Positions 40,913 through 49,807 of a DNA stretch of 64,000 nucleotides are shown here, piece by piece (the first letter of the stretch is position 1; each line of letters opens with the position of its first letter). Source of the stretch: Massilia kyonggiensis (GTDB taxonomy: Bacteria; Pseudomonadota; Gammaproteobacteria; Burkholderiales; Burkholderiaceae_D); assembly GCF_024756235.1 (NCBI RefSeq), contig NZ_JANUGY010000005.1, positions 310,001 to 374,000 on the forward strand, given 5' to 3'. Below the pieces are notes generated by a model. The model had not been told where the DNA came from and did no database searches. It saw nothing but the letters and a program-made list of their open reading frames with translations. Made by a program: the position numbers and the translations under genes.

Positions 40913-40940
40913 ATTATAACAAGGATTCTCGGCAGTACAA
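40913..40940 (-). promoter_or_regulatory. tRNA-Ser promoter
   Basis: On the minus strand TTGTAC (40935-40940) and a perfect TATAAT (40913-40918) are 16 bases apart, upstream of tRNA-Ser. Confidence 0.7.
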
Positions 40941-40947
40941 TAGGGGC

Positions 40948-41102
40948 ATGTCACGCTTCCAAATCGCGCCCCGGTGGGATGTCACTCCCGGCACGGACTG
41001 ACGACGAAACAAATTGCGGACATCCCAGCGATGTCCGCCTTGCAGCAGCAATGGGATCTCGTGCACAAGAAACACGATGAAGCGGAGATGGGCATGCCGT
41101 AA
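40948..41102 (+). pseudogene. Possible frameshifted small gene remnant
   Basis: ATG at 40948 encodes MSRFQIAPRWDVTPGTD and then stops (TGA, 40999-41001). The overlapping reading frame from about 40998 to the TAA at 41100-41102 continues with plausible coding sequence (TKQIADIPAMSALQQQWDLV and an acidic/Met-rich end), with an internal ATG at 41031. One base change would join the two. No family was recognised, and chance is possible in so short a stretch. Confidence 0.25.
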
Positions 41103-41154
41103 GTCGCTTCGCATACGACGAGATGATCGACGAGTCGCCGGCCAGCGGGGCTGA

Positions 41155-42051
41155 TCACGCCGCCCGCGCATACCGCCCCGGCGGCTGCCCCACATGCCGC
41201 GCGAAGGCGACGGTGAACGTGCTCGCGGACCCGTAGCCCACGCGCTCCGCCACCTCGGCGACGCTGCCGGCGCCGCGCCGCAACAGGTCCTGCGCGAGCG
41301 CCATCCTCCAGGTCAGTAGATAAGCCATCGGCGCCACACCCACGGTGCGGCTGAAACGATCGAAGAACGCGGAGCGCGACAGGGCCGCTTCCCGCGCGAG
41401 GTCGGCCACCGTCCACGCGCGTTCCGGCGCCGCATGCAGTGCGCGCAGCGCGTGCGCCAGGCGCGCGTCCGCGAGGCCGCGCACGAGCCCCGGCGACGCG
41501 TCCGTGCCGTGGGCGCCGCGCAGCGCTTCGATCAGCAGCACTTCCAGCAGGCGCGCCAGCACGACGTCGCGCGCGGGACGCCCGGCGCGCGCTTCGTCGT
41601 TCACCAACTGCACGAGTGTGGCCAGGCGTGCTTCGCCGCGCACGTGCACGACGCGCGGCAGCAGCGACACGAGCAGGGCTGCATCGGGCGCCGCGAACTC
41701 GCAGTGGCCGATGAGGAAGCGCACGTCCGGCGGGCCGTCGCGCGTGCCGTGGCGGACTTCGCCGGGCGCGACCTGGGCGGGCGGCTTGTCGAAGTCGCGT
41801 GCGGGCGGCGGGCGCAGGCTGGACATCGAGAAGGCGTGCGTGGCAGGGATCAGCACGAAGTCGCCCGGTTCGAGCGCGATGGGATCCATGTCCGCGGCCG
41901 TGAGCAGGCAGGTGCCGTCGAGCACGACGCAATACGACGGCTCGCCCGTTTCCGTGCGCCGTACGCCCCAGCGACCCGCCGCGCCGACGATCTTCGTGTA
42001 GCGCACGCCCGGCCGCAGCAGGCCGACCACGTCGGCCAGGGGATCGATCAT
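41155..42051 (-). CDS. AraC-family transcriptional regulator
   Basis: This is a 298-residue regulator. The N-terminal cupin of the AraC_binding_2/cupin_6 sort covers about 10-180 (SYCVVLDGTCLLTAADMDPIALEPGDFVLIPATHAF). Two helix-turn-helix units at about 200-298 show the family marks LAREAALSRSAFFDRFSRTVGVAPMAYLLTWRMALAQDLL and AERVGYGSASTFTVAFARHVGQPPGRYA. It is divergent from the dehydrogenase gene with a 97-base spacer, so that gene is the likely target. In this subfamily the cupin often senses electrophiles or alcohols. Confidence 0.92.
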   Translation of the reverse strand: MIDPLADVVGLLRPGVRYTKIVGAAGRWGVRRTETGEPSYCVVLDGTCLLTAADMDPIALEPGDFVLIPATHAFSMSSLRPPPARDFDKPPAQVAPGEVRHGTRDGPPDVRFLIGHCEFAAPDAALLVSLLPRVVHVRGEARLATLVQLVNDEARAGRPARDVVLARLLEVLLIEALRGAHGTDASPGLVRGLADARLAHALRALHAAPERAWTVADLAREAALSRSAFFDRFSRTVGVAPMAYLLTWRMALAQDLLRRGAGSVAEVAERVGYGSASTFTVAFARHVGQPPGRYARAA

Positions 42052-42148
42052 TCCGGACTCTCGCGAAAGATATGTGGACTAACGATTGTAGCGCGTCCAG
42101 TCACCGGCCGCTATCGTAACGGTATCGCCAACCCACACAGGAGTTCAC

Positions 42149-42892
42149 ATGAAAACCGTCATGATCACCGGCTGCTCGTCCGGCTTCGGCCTCGAAATCG
42201 CCCGCCACTTCCTCGACCGCGACTGGCAGGTCGTCGCGACGATGCGCACGCCGCGCACCGACCTGCTGCCGGCGTCGAGCCGCCTGCGTGTCGTCGCGCT
42301 GGACGTGACGGACGCGGACAGCGTCCGCGCGGCCATCGCCGCCGCGGGGCCGATCGATGCGCTCGTCAACAATGCCGGCGTCGGCCTGATCAATCCCCTG
42401 GAAGCAGTTTCGACGGACACGATTCGTGCGGTGTTCGAGACGAACACGCTCGGCACGATCGCCATGACGCAGGCCGTGCTGCCCGCGATGCGCGCCCGGC
42501 GCGCGGGCGTGATCGTGAACGTGACATCCACCGTTACGCTCGCGCCGCGGCCGCTGCTGTCGGTCTACACGGGCAGCAAGGCGGCGGTGAATGCGTTCAC
42601 GGAATCGCTGGCGCTGGAGCTGGAACCGCTGGGTATCCGCGCGCGCCTCGTGCTGCCGGGGCGCGCGCCGGAGACGCGCTTCGGCGAGAACGCCCGCCCG
42701 CTCATGCAGGACGACGTGCCGGCCGAGTACGCCCCGCTGCGCGACAGCCTGTTTGCGGGCATGCGCGCGCCGGGCCCCGTCACGCGCGCCGAGGACGTTG
42801 CGCAAGCCGTGTGGCGCGCCGTGACGGATCCCGCGGCGCCGATGCGTATTCCCGCCGGCGCGGATGCGGAGGCGCTGGCGGCCTCGCTCTGA
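42149..42892 (+). CDS. Short-chain dehydrogenase/reductase
   Basis: This is a 247-residue SDR enzyme. The cofactor motif TGCSSGFG lies near residue 7, NNAG near 73 and the catalytic Ser-Tyr-Lys in VTSTVTLAP and SVYTGSKAA. The lack of an acidic residue at the end of the second beta-strand (VVATMRTPRTD) favours NADPH. Substrate unknown. GGAG lies before the ATG. It is divergent from the AraC gene and abuts the convergent cytochrome gene. Confidence 0.9.
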   Translation: MKTVMITGCSSGFGLEIARHFLDRDWQVVATMRTPRTDLLPASSRLRVVALDVTDADSVRAAIAAAGPIDALVNNAGVGLINPLEAVSTDTIRAVFETNTLGTIAMTQAVLPAMRARRAGVIVNVTSTVTLAPRPLLSVYTGSKAAVNAFTESLALELEPLGIRARLVLPGRAPETRFGENARPLMQDDVPAEYAPLRDSLFAGMRAPGPVTRAEDVAQAVWRAVTDPAAPMRIPAGADAEALAASL

Positions 42893-43690
42893 TCAGCGGC
42901 TCGCGTAATACTTCGCCACCACCTCGATCTCCTGGTCCGTCAACCCATGCACCGCATTGCGCATCTGCTGGTTGATGTCGTTGGCCCTCCGCCCCGACTT
43001 GAAGGCCCGCAGCTGGTCGGCGATGTATGCCGCCGGCAGCCCGTCGATAATGGGCGTCGCCACGCGGGCAACCCCGGGGCTGTGGCAGGTCGCGCACGCC
43101 CCCACGTTGCGCATCGGCGACCCGTTGCTGACGATGCGGGGCACCTCGACCCGGATGCCGGCGTGTTCCACCAGCGTCTCGCGCTGCTGCTGCGAGTAGA
43201 ACGCAGCCAGGTCGCGCATGTCCTGGTCGGACAGGTTCGTCGCCAGCGGCTGCATGACGGCGCTCGGGCGGTGGCCGGACTTGAAGTCGCGCAGCTGCTT
43301 GTACGTCGATGACGGCGGCTGGCCCGCCAGGTGCGGCGCGTTCGTGCCGGCCGATGCCGTGCCGCGCGCGCCGTGGCACATGCTGCATTGCAGGGCCAGC
43401 GTGGCGCCGCGGCCCACGGCCACGTTGTCGATCGGGCCCGTGAATTCGCTGCTCACGATGACGTTCGTCGGGTAGATCGCCTTCTCGTCCGGCTGGTCCG
43501 GACTGCGGTAGCGCGCCGGCGCACCGGCCGCGCTGCAGATCGATTCCCAGATCGATGCCATCGCGTCGCGTGCGTGGGCGCGCGGTAGCCACAGGAAGCC
43601 GATGGCCGCGGCGAGGGCGGCGATGATCACGACGGCCGCCACGCTGATCGTGAACCAGCGGTTTTTCAATGTAAAGAGAGGCTCGTTCAT
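42893..43690 (-). CDS. Membrane-anchored diheme cytochrome c
   Basis: This 265-residue protein has an N-terminal anchor helix (about 15-35) and two heme sites, CSMCH and CATCH. It is the last gene of the oxidase operon and overlaps the subunit-I stop (ATGA). As a c4-like diheme protein it likely feeds electrons into the oxidase. Axial methionines are available in the long segments after each heme. Confidence 0.9.
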   Translation of the reverse strand: MNEPLFTLKNRWFTISVAAVVIIAALAAAIGFLWLPRAHARDAMASIWESICSAAGAPARYRSPDQPDEKAIYPTNVIVSSEFTGPIDNVAVGRGATLALQCSMCHGARGTASAGTNAPHLAGQPPSSTYKQLRDFKSGHRPSAVMQPLATNLSDQDMRDLAAFYSQQQRETLVEHAGIRVEVPRIVSNGSPMRNVGACATCHSPGVARVATPIIDGLPAAYIADQLRAFKSGRRANDINQQMRNAVHGLTDQEIEVVAKYYASR

Positions 43691-45318
43691 GGCGTACCTC
43701 CGATCGGGACGGCGGGCACGGACGTCTGCTTCAGCGCGATCAGTTGCGCGATCGGGTAGCCGTAGTTGACGAGCGACAGGCCGATCATCAGCGCGAGCCA
43801 CAATGCGTAGCCGTTCAGCGCGACGGGCACGCGGCCGACGGCGTGCACCGGTTGGCTGAAGCGGAATTCGGGCAGCTCGACGAGGCTGCCCCGGTGGCCG
43901 CGCAGCAGTACGAGCAGGAACAGCACGCCCGAGATCACGAGCAGCAGGCCGCCGATGGCGCTGAGGATCACGGTGATGGCTTGCGGCGCGATTTCCGGGT
44001 TCGTGTAATCGAAGTAGGCCATGCGGCGCGGCATGCCCATCACGCCGACCACGTGCCACGGGAACGTCAGGATGATCATGCCGACGAACCACAGCCACAA
44101 TTGCGCCTTCATCATGCCGCCCTGGATGAGCGCGCGGCCCGTTAGGTGCGGCCACAGGTCGTAGGCGACCGCAAAGTACATGATGACGATGGCGCCCGCG
44201 AAGATCAGGTGGAAGTGGCCCGTGATCCACTGGGTGTTGTGGACGGCGAAGTCGAGCTGGTAGCTCATGTTGATGAGGCCACCCGCGCCGCCGAAGCCCA
44301 GCAGGATGAACGAGAACGCCACCGCCAGCATCATCGGGTTGTGCCAGGGCAGGGCCTTCACCCAACCCAGCGCGCCCGTGCCGCCGCGCAGGCGTCCCGC
44401 GATTTCGACCGAGGCCGTGATCGTGAAGACGGTCAGCAGGGTCGGTACCGACACCATCGCCGTGAACACGGCATGCAGGAACTTCACGCCGGCGCCGACC
44501 TGCGGGTCCTGGAACAGGTGGTGGACGCCGATCGGCATCGAGAACACGAGGAACAGGACGAACGAGATGCGGCCCATCACGTCGCTGTACAGCCGGCCGC
44601 CGATGGCGCGCGGCACCAGCGTGTAGAAGGCGATGTAGGCCGGCATCAGCCAGAAGTACACGATCGCGTGCAGCGTCCACGAAAAGAACACGCGCGACAG
44701 GCCGGCGTCGATCGTCGACTTGAAGCCGAGCGCCACGGGCAGGATCAGGAACAGGATCTCGACGGCGGCGCCGACGGACGTCCACGCCCACAGGTAGGCG
44801 CCGGCCAGGTTGGCGAACATCGGCAGCGGCACCGCTTCGCCCGGGTGCGCCTTCTTCCACACGCGCAGGTTCACGGACATCAGCGCGACCCAGATCCACG
44901 AGCCGACGACGACCAGCACGATGCCGATGTAATAGGCCCAGTGCGCGATCAGCGGAGGATAGAACGTGTACAGCACCGAGGCCTTGCCCAGCGAGACGGG
45001 GATCATCGCGACGACCGTGCCGAGGACGACGAGCGTGAAGCCGGTCCAGGCCCAGCGCTTGCCGGCGAGCGGCTGCTTCAGCGCGAGTTCGACGATGGCG
45101 TAGCCGAAGCCCATCGCCACCAGCGTCGGGAACACATAGCCCATCGCGGAGCCGTGCGCGGTGACGGAGCGGTAGTACAGCTCCGGGTTGCCGATCCAGT
45201 CGATCAGCGGGCTGCGGATCACCATCTGCCATTCGCCCAGCAGCAGGGCGACGAAGAAGGCGGCGAACGCGACCCAGAAGTGGGCCAGCACAAGTTGGCG
45301 GGACTCTTTACTGAACAC
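43687..45318 (-). CDS. Cytochrome c oxidase subunit I, family B (ba3-type)
   Basis: This 543-residue protein has about 13 helices. Low-spin heme ligands are His55 (TAHGSAMGY) and one of GHFH (367-370). The binuclear centre uses His217 with Tyr221 (HAIVYFW, the family-B crosslink pair), His266 and His267 (VHHLFQDPQV). Thermus ba3 has HPxVY; here it is HAIVY. Family-B oxidases have high oxygen affinity and one proton channel. The GTG start has GGAGG seven bases upstream. It overlaps the subunit-II gene by about eleven bases. Confidence 0.92.
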   Translation of the reverse strand: MFSKESRQLVLAHFWVAFAAFFVALLLGEWQMVIRSPLIDWIGNPELYYRSVTAHGSAMGYVFPTLVAMGFGYAIVELALKQPLAGKRWAWTGFTLVVLGTVVAMIPVSLGKASVLYTFYPPLIAHWAYYIGIVLVVVGSWIWVALMSVNLRVWKKAHPGEAVPLPMFANLAGAYLWAWTSVGAAVEILFLILPVALGFKSTIDAGLSRVFFSWTLHAIVYFWLMPAYIAFYTLVPRAIGGRLYSDVMGRISFVLFLVFSMPIGVHHLFQDPQVGAGVKFLHAVFTAMVSVPTLLTVFTITASVEIAGRLRGGTGALGWVKALPWHNPMMLAVAFSFILLGFGGAGGLINMSYQLDFAVHNTQWITGHFHLIFAGAIVIMYFAVAYDLWPHLTGRALIQGGMMKAQLWLWFVGMIILTFPWHVVGVMGMPRRMAYFDYTNPEIAPQAITVILSAIGGLLLVISGVLFLLVLLRGHRGSLVELPEFRFSQPVHAVGRVPVALNGYALWLALMIGLSLVNYGYPIAQLIALKQTSVPAVPIGGTP

Positions 45319-45874
45319 AGCTCAACCTCCTTCCTGGCTGGGACGCATTTTGCTCTCTCACGCGGCGCATGAATTCTTCGCGAGGGAGAACCTGCACGTG
45401 GGCCCACATCGCGGCGTGGCCGTTGCCGCAGAATTCATGGCACGGCATCACGTGCTCGCCCGGCTTCTCGAAGCGCGTCTGGAAGTTCGAGATGTACCCC
45501 GGGATCAGCATCATGTTCACGTTGCTGTTGCTGACCGAGAAGCCGTGCACGACGTCGGCCGCCGTGCCGCGGAAGTGCAGCCACGTGTTCGCGGGGACGA
45601 CGAGGCATTGCGGCGTGAACGAGTACTGGTTCGCGAGCACGCGCACCGTGACGGAGCCGTCCGGCTCGGCGGCGCTGCCCAGGTTCGTCTCGACGAATTC
45701 GCCGGCGATGTGCAGCGTCGTCGGGTCGATGGTCTCGGTGCGGACGGGCGGCATCGCGGCCCAGTGGAGGCTCATGTAGGCCATCATCGCGACGAGGAAG
45801 GCGATGATGCCGCCGACGATCCACGCCCAGCGCGCCTCCGCCTTTGCGGCGATGTCGTGTGCGGTCCCCGCCAT
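45308..45874 (-). CDS. Cytochrome c oxidase subunit II (CuA)
   Basis: This 188-residue protein has one N-terminal helix (about 18-36) and a periplasmic cupredoxin. The CuA ligands are His110 (VVHGF) and Cys145, Glu147, Cys149, His153 and Met156 in PCHEFCGNGHAAM. It takes electrons from cytochrome c and passes them to subunit I. It is short, with a single anchor, as usual in ba3-type oxidases. There is no subunit III gene in the operon. Confidence 0.93.
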   Translation of the reverse strand: MAGTAHDIAAKAEARWAWIVGGIIAFLVAMMAYMSLHWAAMPPVRTETIDPTTLHIAGEFVETNLGSAAEPDGSVTVRVLANQYSFTPQCLVVPANTWLHFRGTAADVVHGFSVSNSNVNMMLIPGYISNFQTRFEKPGEHVMPCHEFCGNGHAAMWAHVQVLPREEFMRRVREQNASQPGRRLSCVQ

Positions 45875-45875
45875 G

Positions 45876-46055
45876 TCAGTCGCCTCCGCGGACGACGAAC
45901 ACGAGGAAGTAGAAGGCGAGCCAGATCGCCATCACGATCGCCACCGCGATGCCGGCCAGGGCGAATGCGCCGCCGGGGCCGCGCGCGACGATGGCGTCGA
46001 CGCGGCGCTGCTGTTCGCCGCCGTCCAGGTCTTGGTCTGTCGGTTCCAGAAACAT
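45876..46055 (-). CDS. Small membrane protein of the oxidase operon
   Basis: ATG at 46055 to TGA at 45876 encodes 59 residues. A charged N-terminus (MFLEPTDQDLDGGEQQRRVD) precedes a single helix of about 25 residues (FALAGIAVAIVMAIWLAFYF) and a short basic end. It lies between the triheme cytochrome and subunit II with ten- and one-base gaps, so it is part of the operon. Small single-helix subunits (IIa type) are known in ba3 oxidases, and this may be the equivalent. GGGGGAG precedes the ATG. Confidence 0.75.
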   Translation of the reverse strand: MFLEPTDQDLDGGEQQRRVDAIVARGPGGAFALAGIAVAIVMAIWLAFYFLVFVVRGGD

Positions 46056-46065
46056 GGCTCCCCCT

Positions 46066-47334
46066 TCACTCGACCGTGGCCGAGCGCAGTTCGTTGACTT
46101 CGCGCGCCGTCACGGGCGCGCCCCGGTTGCCCCAGGCGGTGCGGATGAACGTCACCACCGATGCGATCTCGTTGTCGTTGAGGTCTTGCGCAAACGGCGG
46201 CATCCCGTACGGCATCGGGTTGCGCTTCGTCCCGGGCGGGTAGCCGCCGTTGAGCACCATGCGGATCGGATTCACGGCCGAGCTCATGCCGATCGACTGG
46301 TTGCGCGCGAGCGGCGGATAGTGGGGCAGCTTGCCGCGGCCTTCGGCGCCGTGGCACGACGCGCAGCGCGCCGCGTAGATGCGGCGGCCTTCCGTGAACG
46401 CCTGGCCCACGTCCGCGCGCGCCGGTGCGCCGGCCGGATCGGACGCGGGGCCCTGGTCGGCAGGGAGACTCTTCAGGTAGACGGCCATCGCGCGCACGTC
46501 CTCGTCGGTCATGTATTGCAGGCTGTTGAACGTGACCTCGGCCATCGGGCCGTAAACGGTGCCGCGGTTCGATACGCCTTTCTGCAGCAGGTCGACGATG
46601 TCCTGCAGCGCCCAGTCGCCCAGGCCCGCTTCGCGGTTCGACGTCAGCGACGGCGCGTACCAGTTCTGCATCGGGATCAGGCCGCCCTGGAAGGCCTTTT
46701 CCTGCGACGAGCCGCCCAGCGCGTTGATCGGCGTGTGGCACATCGCGCAGTGGCCGAGGCCCTGCACGAGGTAGGCGCCGCGGTTCCACTCGGCCGACTT
46801 GCTGCGGTCGGGTTGATACTCGCCTTCCTTGAAGTACAGGGTGCGCCAGCCGATCAGCAGCGAGCGGTTGTTGTACGGGAAGCGCAGGTCGTGTTCGCGC
46901 GACGCCAGGCGCACGGGCGGCACGGAGCGCAGGTAGGCGAAGATGGCGTCGCTGTCGGCGCGCGTGACCTTGGTGTACGACGCGAACGGCATCGCCGGAT
47001 ACAGCAGATAACCCTTCGGCGAGCGGCCCGTGTGCATCATGTTGTAGAAGTCGTCCGCGCTCCAGCTGCCGATGCCGGTCTCGCGGTCGGGCGTGATGTT
47101 CGGCGCGTACAGTGTCCCGAACGGCGTGGGCATCGCGCGGTTGCCGGAGAAGATCTTCGCACCGGGGACCGTGTGGCACGCGATGCAGTCGCCGGCCTGC
47201 GCGAGGTAGCGGCCCCGCTCGACGATCGATTGTTGCGCGGGCGCCTTCGCCGTGTTGGTCTGTGCCCAGGCGGCCGCCGCGATCAGGGCGAGCGGCACGG
47301 CGGCGAGCGCGATCTTGCGAACGAGGGCGTTCAT
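46066..47334 (-). CDS. Triheme cytochrome c (alcohol-dehydrogenase subunit type)
   Basis: This 422-residue exported protein has a signal peptide ending ALIAAAAWAQ and three heme sites: CIACH, CAMCH and CASCH. The domain order and MPTPFGTLYAPNITPDRETGIG resemble the cytochrome subunit of membrane alcohol or gluconate dehydrogenases. No dehydrogenase gene is nearby, so it more likely serves the oxidase of its own operon. It overlaps the preceding diheme gene (ATGA). Confidence 0.9.
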   Translation of the reverse strand: MNALVRKIALAAVPLALIAAAAWAQTNTAKAPAQQSIVERGRYLAQAGDCIACHTVPGAKIFSGNRAMPTPFGTLYAPNITPDRETGIGSWSADDFYNMMHTGRSPKGYLLYPAMPFASYTKVTRADSDAIFAYLRSVPPVRLASREHDLRFPYNNRSLLIGWRTLYFKEGEYQPDRSKSAEWNRGAYLVQGLGHCAMCHTPINALGGSSQEKAFQGGLIPMQNWYAPSLTSNREAGLGDWALQDIVDLLQKGVSNRGTVYGPMAEVTFNSLQYMTDEDVRAMAVYLKSLPADQGPASDPAGAPARADVGQAFTEGRRIYAARCASCHGAEGRGKLPHYPPLARNQSIGMSSAVNPIRMVLNGGYPPGTKRNPMPYGMPPFAQDLNDNEIASVVTFIRTAWGNRGAPVTAREVNELRSATVE

Positions 47335-48050
47335 GGCTGGCCTCCTTGCTGCGGCTGGCTGCCGCATGCGAGCGGCAGCTTCATGCCGGGCTGGCGCAGC
47401 GGACGGGCCGCCGTGACGGGCAGCGAAGCGAGATACGCCGATACGGCGGCGACTTCCGGCTCGCTCAGGCTCGAGGCGATGACCTGCATGCAGTCCGGTG
47501 CGAGCGCCGTGCGCACGCCGAAGCGCCAGGCGCCCAGCTGGGCGCTCACGTAGTCCGCACGCAGGCCCAGGAGACCGGGGATGCCGGGCTCGCGGCCGCC
47601 CAGTTCCGCGCCGTGGCACGTGACGCAGGCGGGGATCTTCTTGCCGGGGATGCCCTGCGTGACGATGCGCTGGCCGTCGCGTACCTGCGCCGCCGACCTT
47701 TGCACGGCGGGCTGCACGAGGGGCGGCGGATTGAGCGACGCGAAGTGCTCGGCCATGCGCATCAGGTAGGCGTCGGGCAGGTAGGCCAGCAGGTAATTCA
47801 TCGGCACATACTTGCGCCGGCCGTCGCGGAATGCCACCAGCTGGTTGTAGAGATACCCGGCCGGCTTGCCCGCGAGGCGCGGGAAATAGACGTTTTCCAC
47901 GCCGCGGCCCTGCGCGCCGTGGCAGCCCGTGCAGGCCTGCACCCGCGCTTCCATCGTATCGGGAATACGGTCGGCCGCCGTTGCCTGTGCGTGCGCGTGG
48001 CTTGCGAAGAACGCGCTCCCGACGCCGATTATGCTGAGAATTATTTTCAT
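47331..48050 (-). CDS. Diheme cytochrome c, c4-like
   Basis: This 239-residue periplasmic protein has a signal peptide ending ASHAHAQ and heme sites CTGCH and CVTCH. YFPRLAGKPAGYLYNQLVAFRDGRR is a typical c4 core. It is the first gene of the oxidase operon. GGAG is eight bases upstream of the ATG. A longer reading frame begins upstream but lacks this signal. Confidence 0.9.
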   Translation of the reverse strand: MKIILSIIGVGSAFFASHAHAQATAADRIPDTMEARVQACTGCHGAQGRGVENVYFPRLAGKPAGYLYNQLVAFRDGRRKYVPMNYLLAYLPDAYLMRMAEHFASLNPPPLVQPAVQRSAAQVRDGQRIVTQGIPGKKIPACVTCHGAELGGREPGIPGLLGLRADYVSAQLGAWRFGVRTALAPDCMQVIASSLSEPEVAAVSAYLASLPVTAARPLRQPGMKLPLACGSQPQQGGQP

Positions 48051-48279
48051 CGAATAAACTCCGCGGCCCTCTGTCGGTATGAAAATTAGCACAAATGATC
48101 TTGATGACGACGCACGAGTTGTTAATGCAAGATCGATTGGGACAGTCAATATTTGTTCTTTTTACATGGCGGGAAATTCCAGGATTGGGCGGCTCCGGAA
48201 AAATGATCGCGCGCGCAACGCCCACATGACACCCATCAGGCTACAATAAAGCCATCATCGCAGCGCAGCCTCAACGCCT

Positions 48280-49245
48280 ATGAAAAACTGGATCAGCCGC
48301 CTCCGGGGCGGTGCCGACAACACGGCCGACACGAAGCCCGCTCCCGCGGCGGAGGCGGACGAACACCCGGGCGGCATTCCCGCCGAAATCGAGGCCACCT
48401 ATTACCGCTGGCTGACGGCGTCCTCCGGCTACGACGCCTCGGACGCCGTCCAGACGGCGATCCTCGACCAGGTGCGCGCGCTCGCACGCGATCCGGCCAG
48501 CGCGGCGGAGCTGGTGCCGCGCGTGCCCGAAGTGATCCCGCAACTGTTGCGCAGCCTGCAGGACGAGGCCTCGAACGCCGACCTGGCGCGCCAGGTCGCG
48601 CAGGACGTCGTCCTCGTGGCCGAGGTGATCCGCGAGGCGAACAGCGCCTATTACCGGCCGATGTCGCCCGTGAAGACGGTCGAGGCGGCCCTCATGATGC
48701 TGGGCCAGAACGGTTTACGCATGCTGCTCGCGCGCATCGCCTTCCGGCCGATCATCAAGCTGCAGACGACGGGTTTCACGCGCCTGGCCGCGCCGCACGT
48801 CTGGGCCCAGTCCGAGAAATGCGCGCTGGCCGCCAGCCTGATGGCGCCCGGCCTGACGGCGGGACCGTTCGAAGCCTATCTCGCGGGCCTGATGCAGAAC
48901 CTCGGCCTCGTCGTCGGGTTCCGCCTGGCCGACCGCCTGTGCGAAGAAAACAAGGTGCCCGGCTCCAGCGAATTCGGGGCGCAGTTGCTGGCCGAAGGCC
49001 GCCTGCTGTCGGCCGCCATCGCGAAGCACTGGGACTTCCCGCAGGAGGTCGCCGACGCGATCGCGCACGCGGGCGATCCGGACGAGGAGAATCTTGCGCA
49101 GGCGCTCGCGCTGGGCGACCGCATCTCGAAGCTGCGCATGCTGATCGACGGGCATGTGATCGAGGAGGACGACGACTTCGTCACGGACGGTCTCGACAAC
49201 TTCCAGCGCCGCTGCCTCGGCAAGCTGGGCACCGTCGAAAGCTGA
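48280..49245 (+). CDS. HDOD-domain protein
   Basis: This is a 321-residue soluble signalling protein. After a disordered Ala/Pro/Glu-rich start comes an HDOD-like helical domain (VVLVAEVIREANSAYYRPMSPVKTVEAALMMLGQNGLRMLLARI near 110, then LAGLMQNLGLVVGFRLADR near 206). The metal-binding His-Asp of HD phosphohydrolases are missing, as usual in HDOD, so it is a scaffold rather than an enzyme. Such proteins act in two-component and c-di-GMP pathways. It is divergent from the oxidase operon with a 229-base AT-rich spacer. Confidence 0.85.
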   Translation: MKNWISRLRGGADNTADTKPAPAAEADEHPGGIPAEIEATYYRWLTASSGYDASDAVQTAILDQVRALARDPASAAELVPRVPEVIPQLLRSLQDEASNADLARQVAQDVVLVAEVIREANSAYYRPMSPVKTVEAALMMLGQNGLRMLLARIAFRPIIKLQTTGFTRLAAPHVWAQSEKCALAASLMAPGLTAGPFEAYLAGLMQNLGLVVGFRLADRLCEENKVPGSSEFGAQLLAEGRLLSAAIAKHWDFPQEVADAIAHAGDPDEENLAQALALGDRISKLRMLIDGHVIEEDDDFVTDGLDNFQRRCLGKLGTVES

Positions 49246-49354
49246 TCCGCCACACCGTTCTTCTTCCGTGTTGCCACGGCTGGGTTTCCGTGTAATCATG
49301 ATTTTCGGACACGAAACTTTTGCTCAAGCAATAAATACACGTGGAGGAGACACC

Positions 49355-49807
49355 ATGATCGGCAAGACGAAGGTTGCATCCCTGCTGCTGGCATTCGCAT
49401 TGCTGCCCGTGTGCGGCGGCCAGGCCGTTGCTGGACCGCTGGACGAGGCCAAGGCGAAGGCCCACCTCGACGCCGTCGCCGCCGGCGACCTCGACGCGCT
49501 GATGCGCGACTATGCCGACGACGCCTACATGGAATGGGTCGGCGGACCGCTCGACGGCCGCTACCGGGGCAAGGCCGAGATCCGTGCCGTCTGGCAGAAA
49601 TTCATCGCGGCGAACGCCGGCAAGCCCCGTCCCGCCACGTTCGGCAAGGTCACGGCGCTCGGCAATCCGCGCGGCACGTCGCTGCAGGCGAAGGCCGATT
49701 ACGGCGGCACGGTCCCCGTGAAAGTCTGGCATGCGCTGACCTACCGCGACGGCGATCTCACCACCGAAGTGTGGCAGATCGCGCCCGCGCTGCAGATCGA
49801 CCCGTGA
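49355..49807 (+). CDS. Exported SnoaL-like (NTF2 fold) protein
   Basis: This 150-residue protein has a signal peptide (VASLLLAFALLPVCGGQAVA) and an NTF2-like domain (DEAKAKAHLDAVAAGDLDALMRDYADDAYMEWVGGPLDGRYRGKAEIRAVWQKF, then ALTYRDGDLTTEVWQIAP). It probably binds a small ligand in its cone. GGAGGA lies before the ATG. Its stop overlaps the cupredoxin GTG (GTGA). Confidence 0.8.
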   Translation: MIGKTKVASLLLAFALLPVCGGQAVAGPLDEAKAKAHLDAVAAGDLDALMRDYADDAYMEWVGGPLDGRYRGKAEIRAVWQKFIAANAGKPRPATFGKVTALGNPRGTSLQAKADYGGTVPVKVWHALTYRDGDLTTEVWQIAPALQIDP

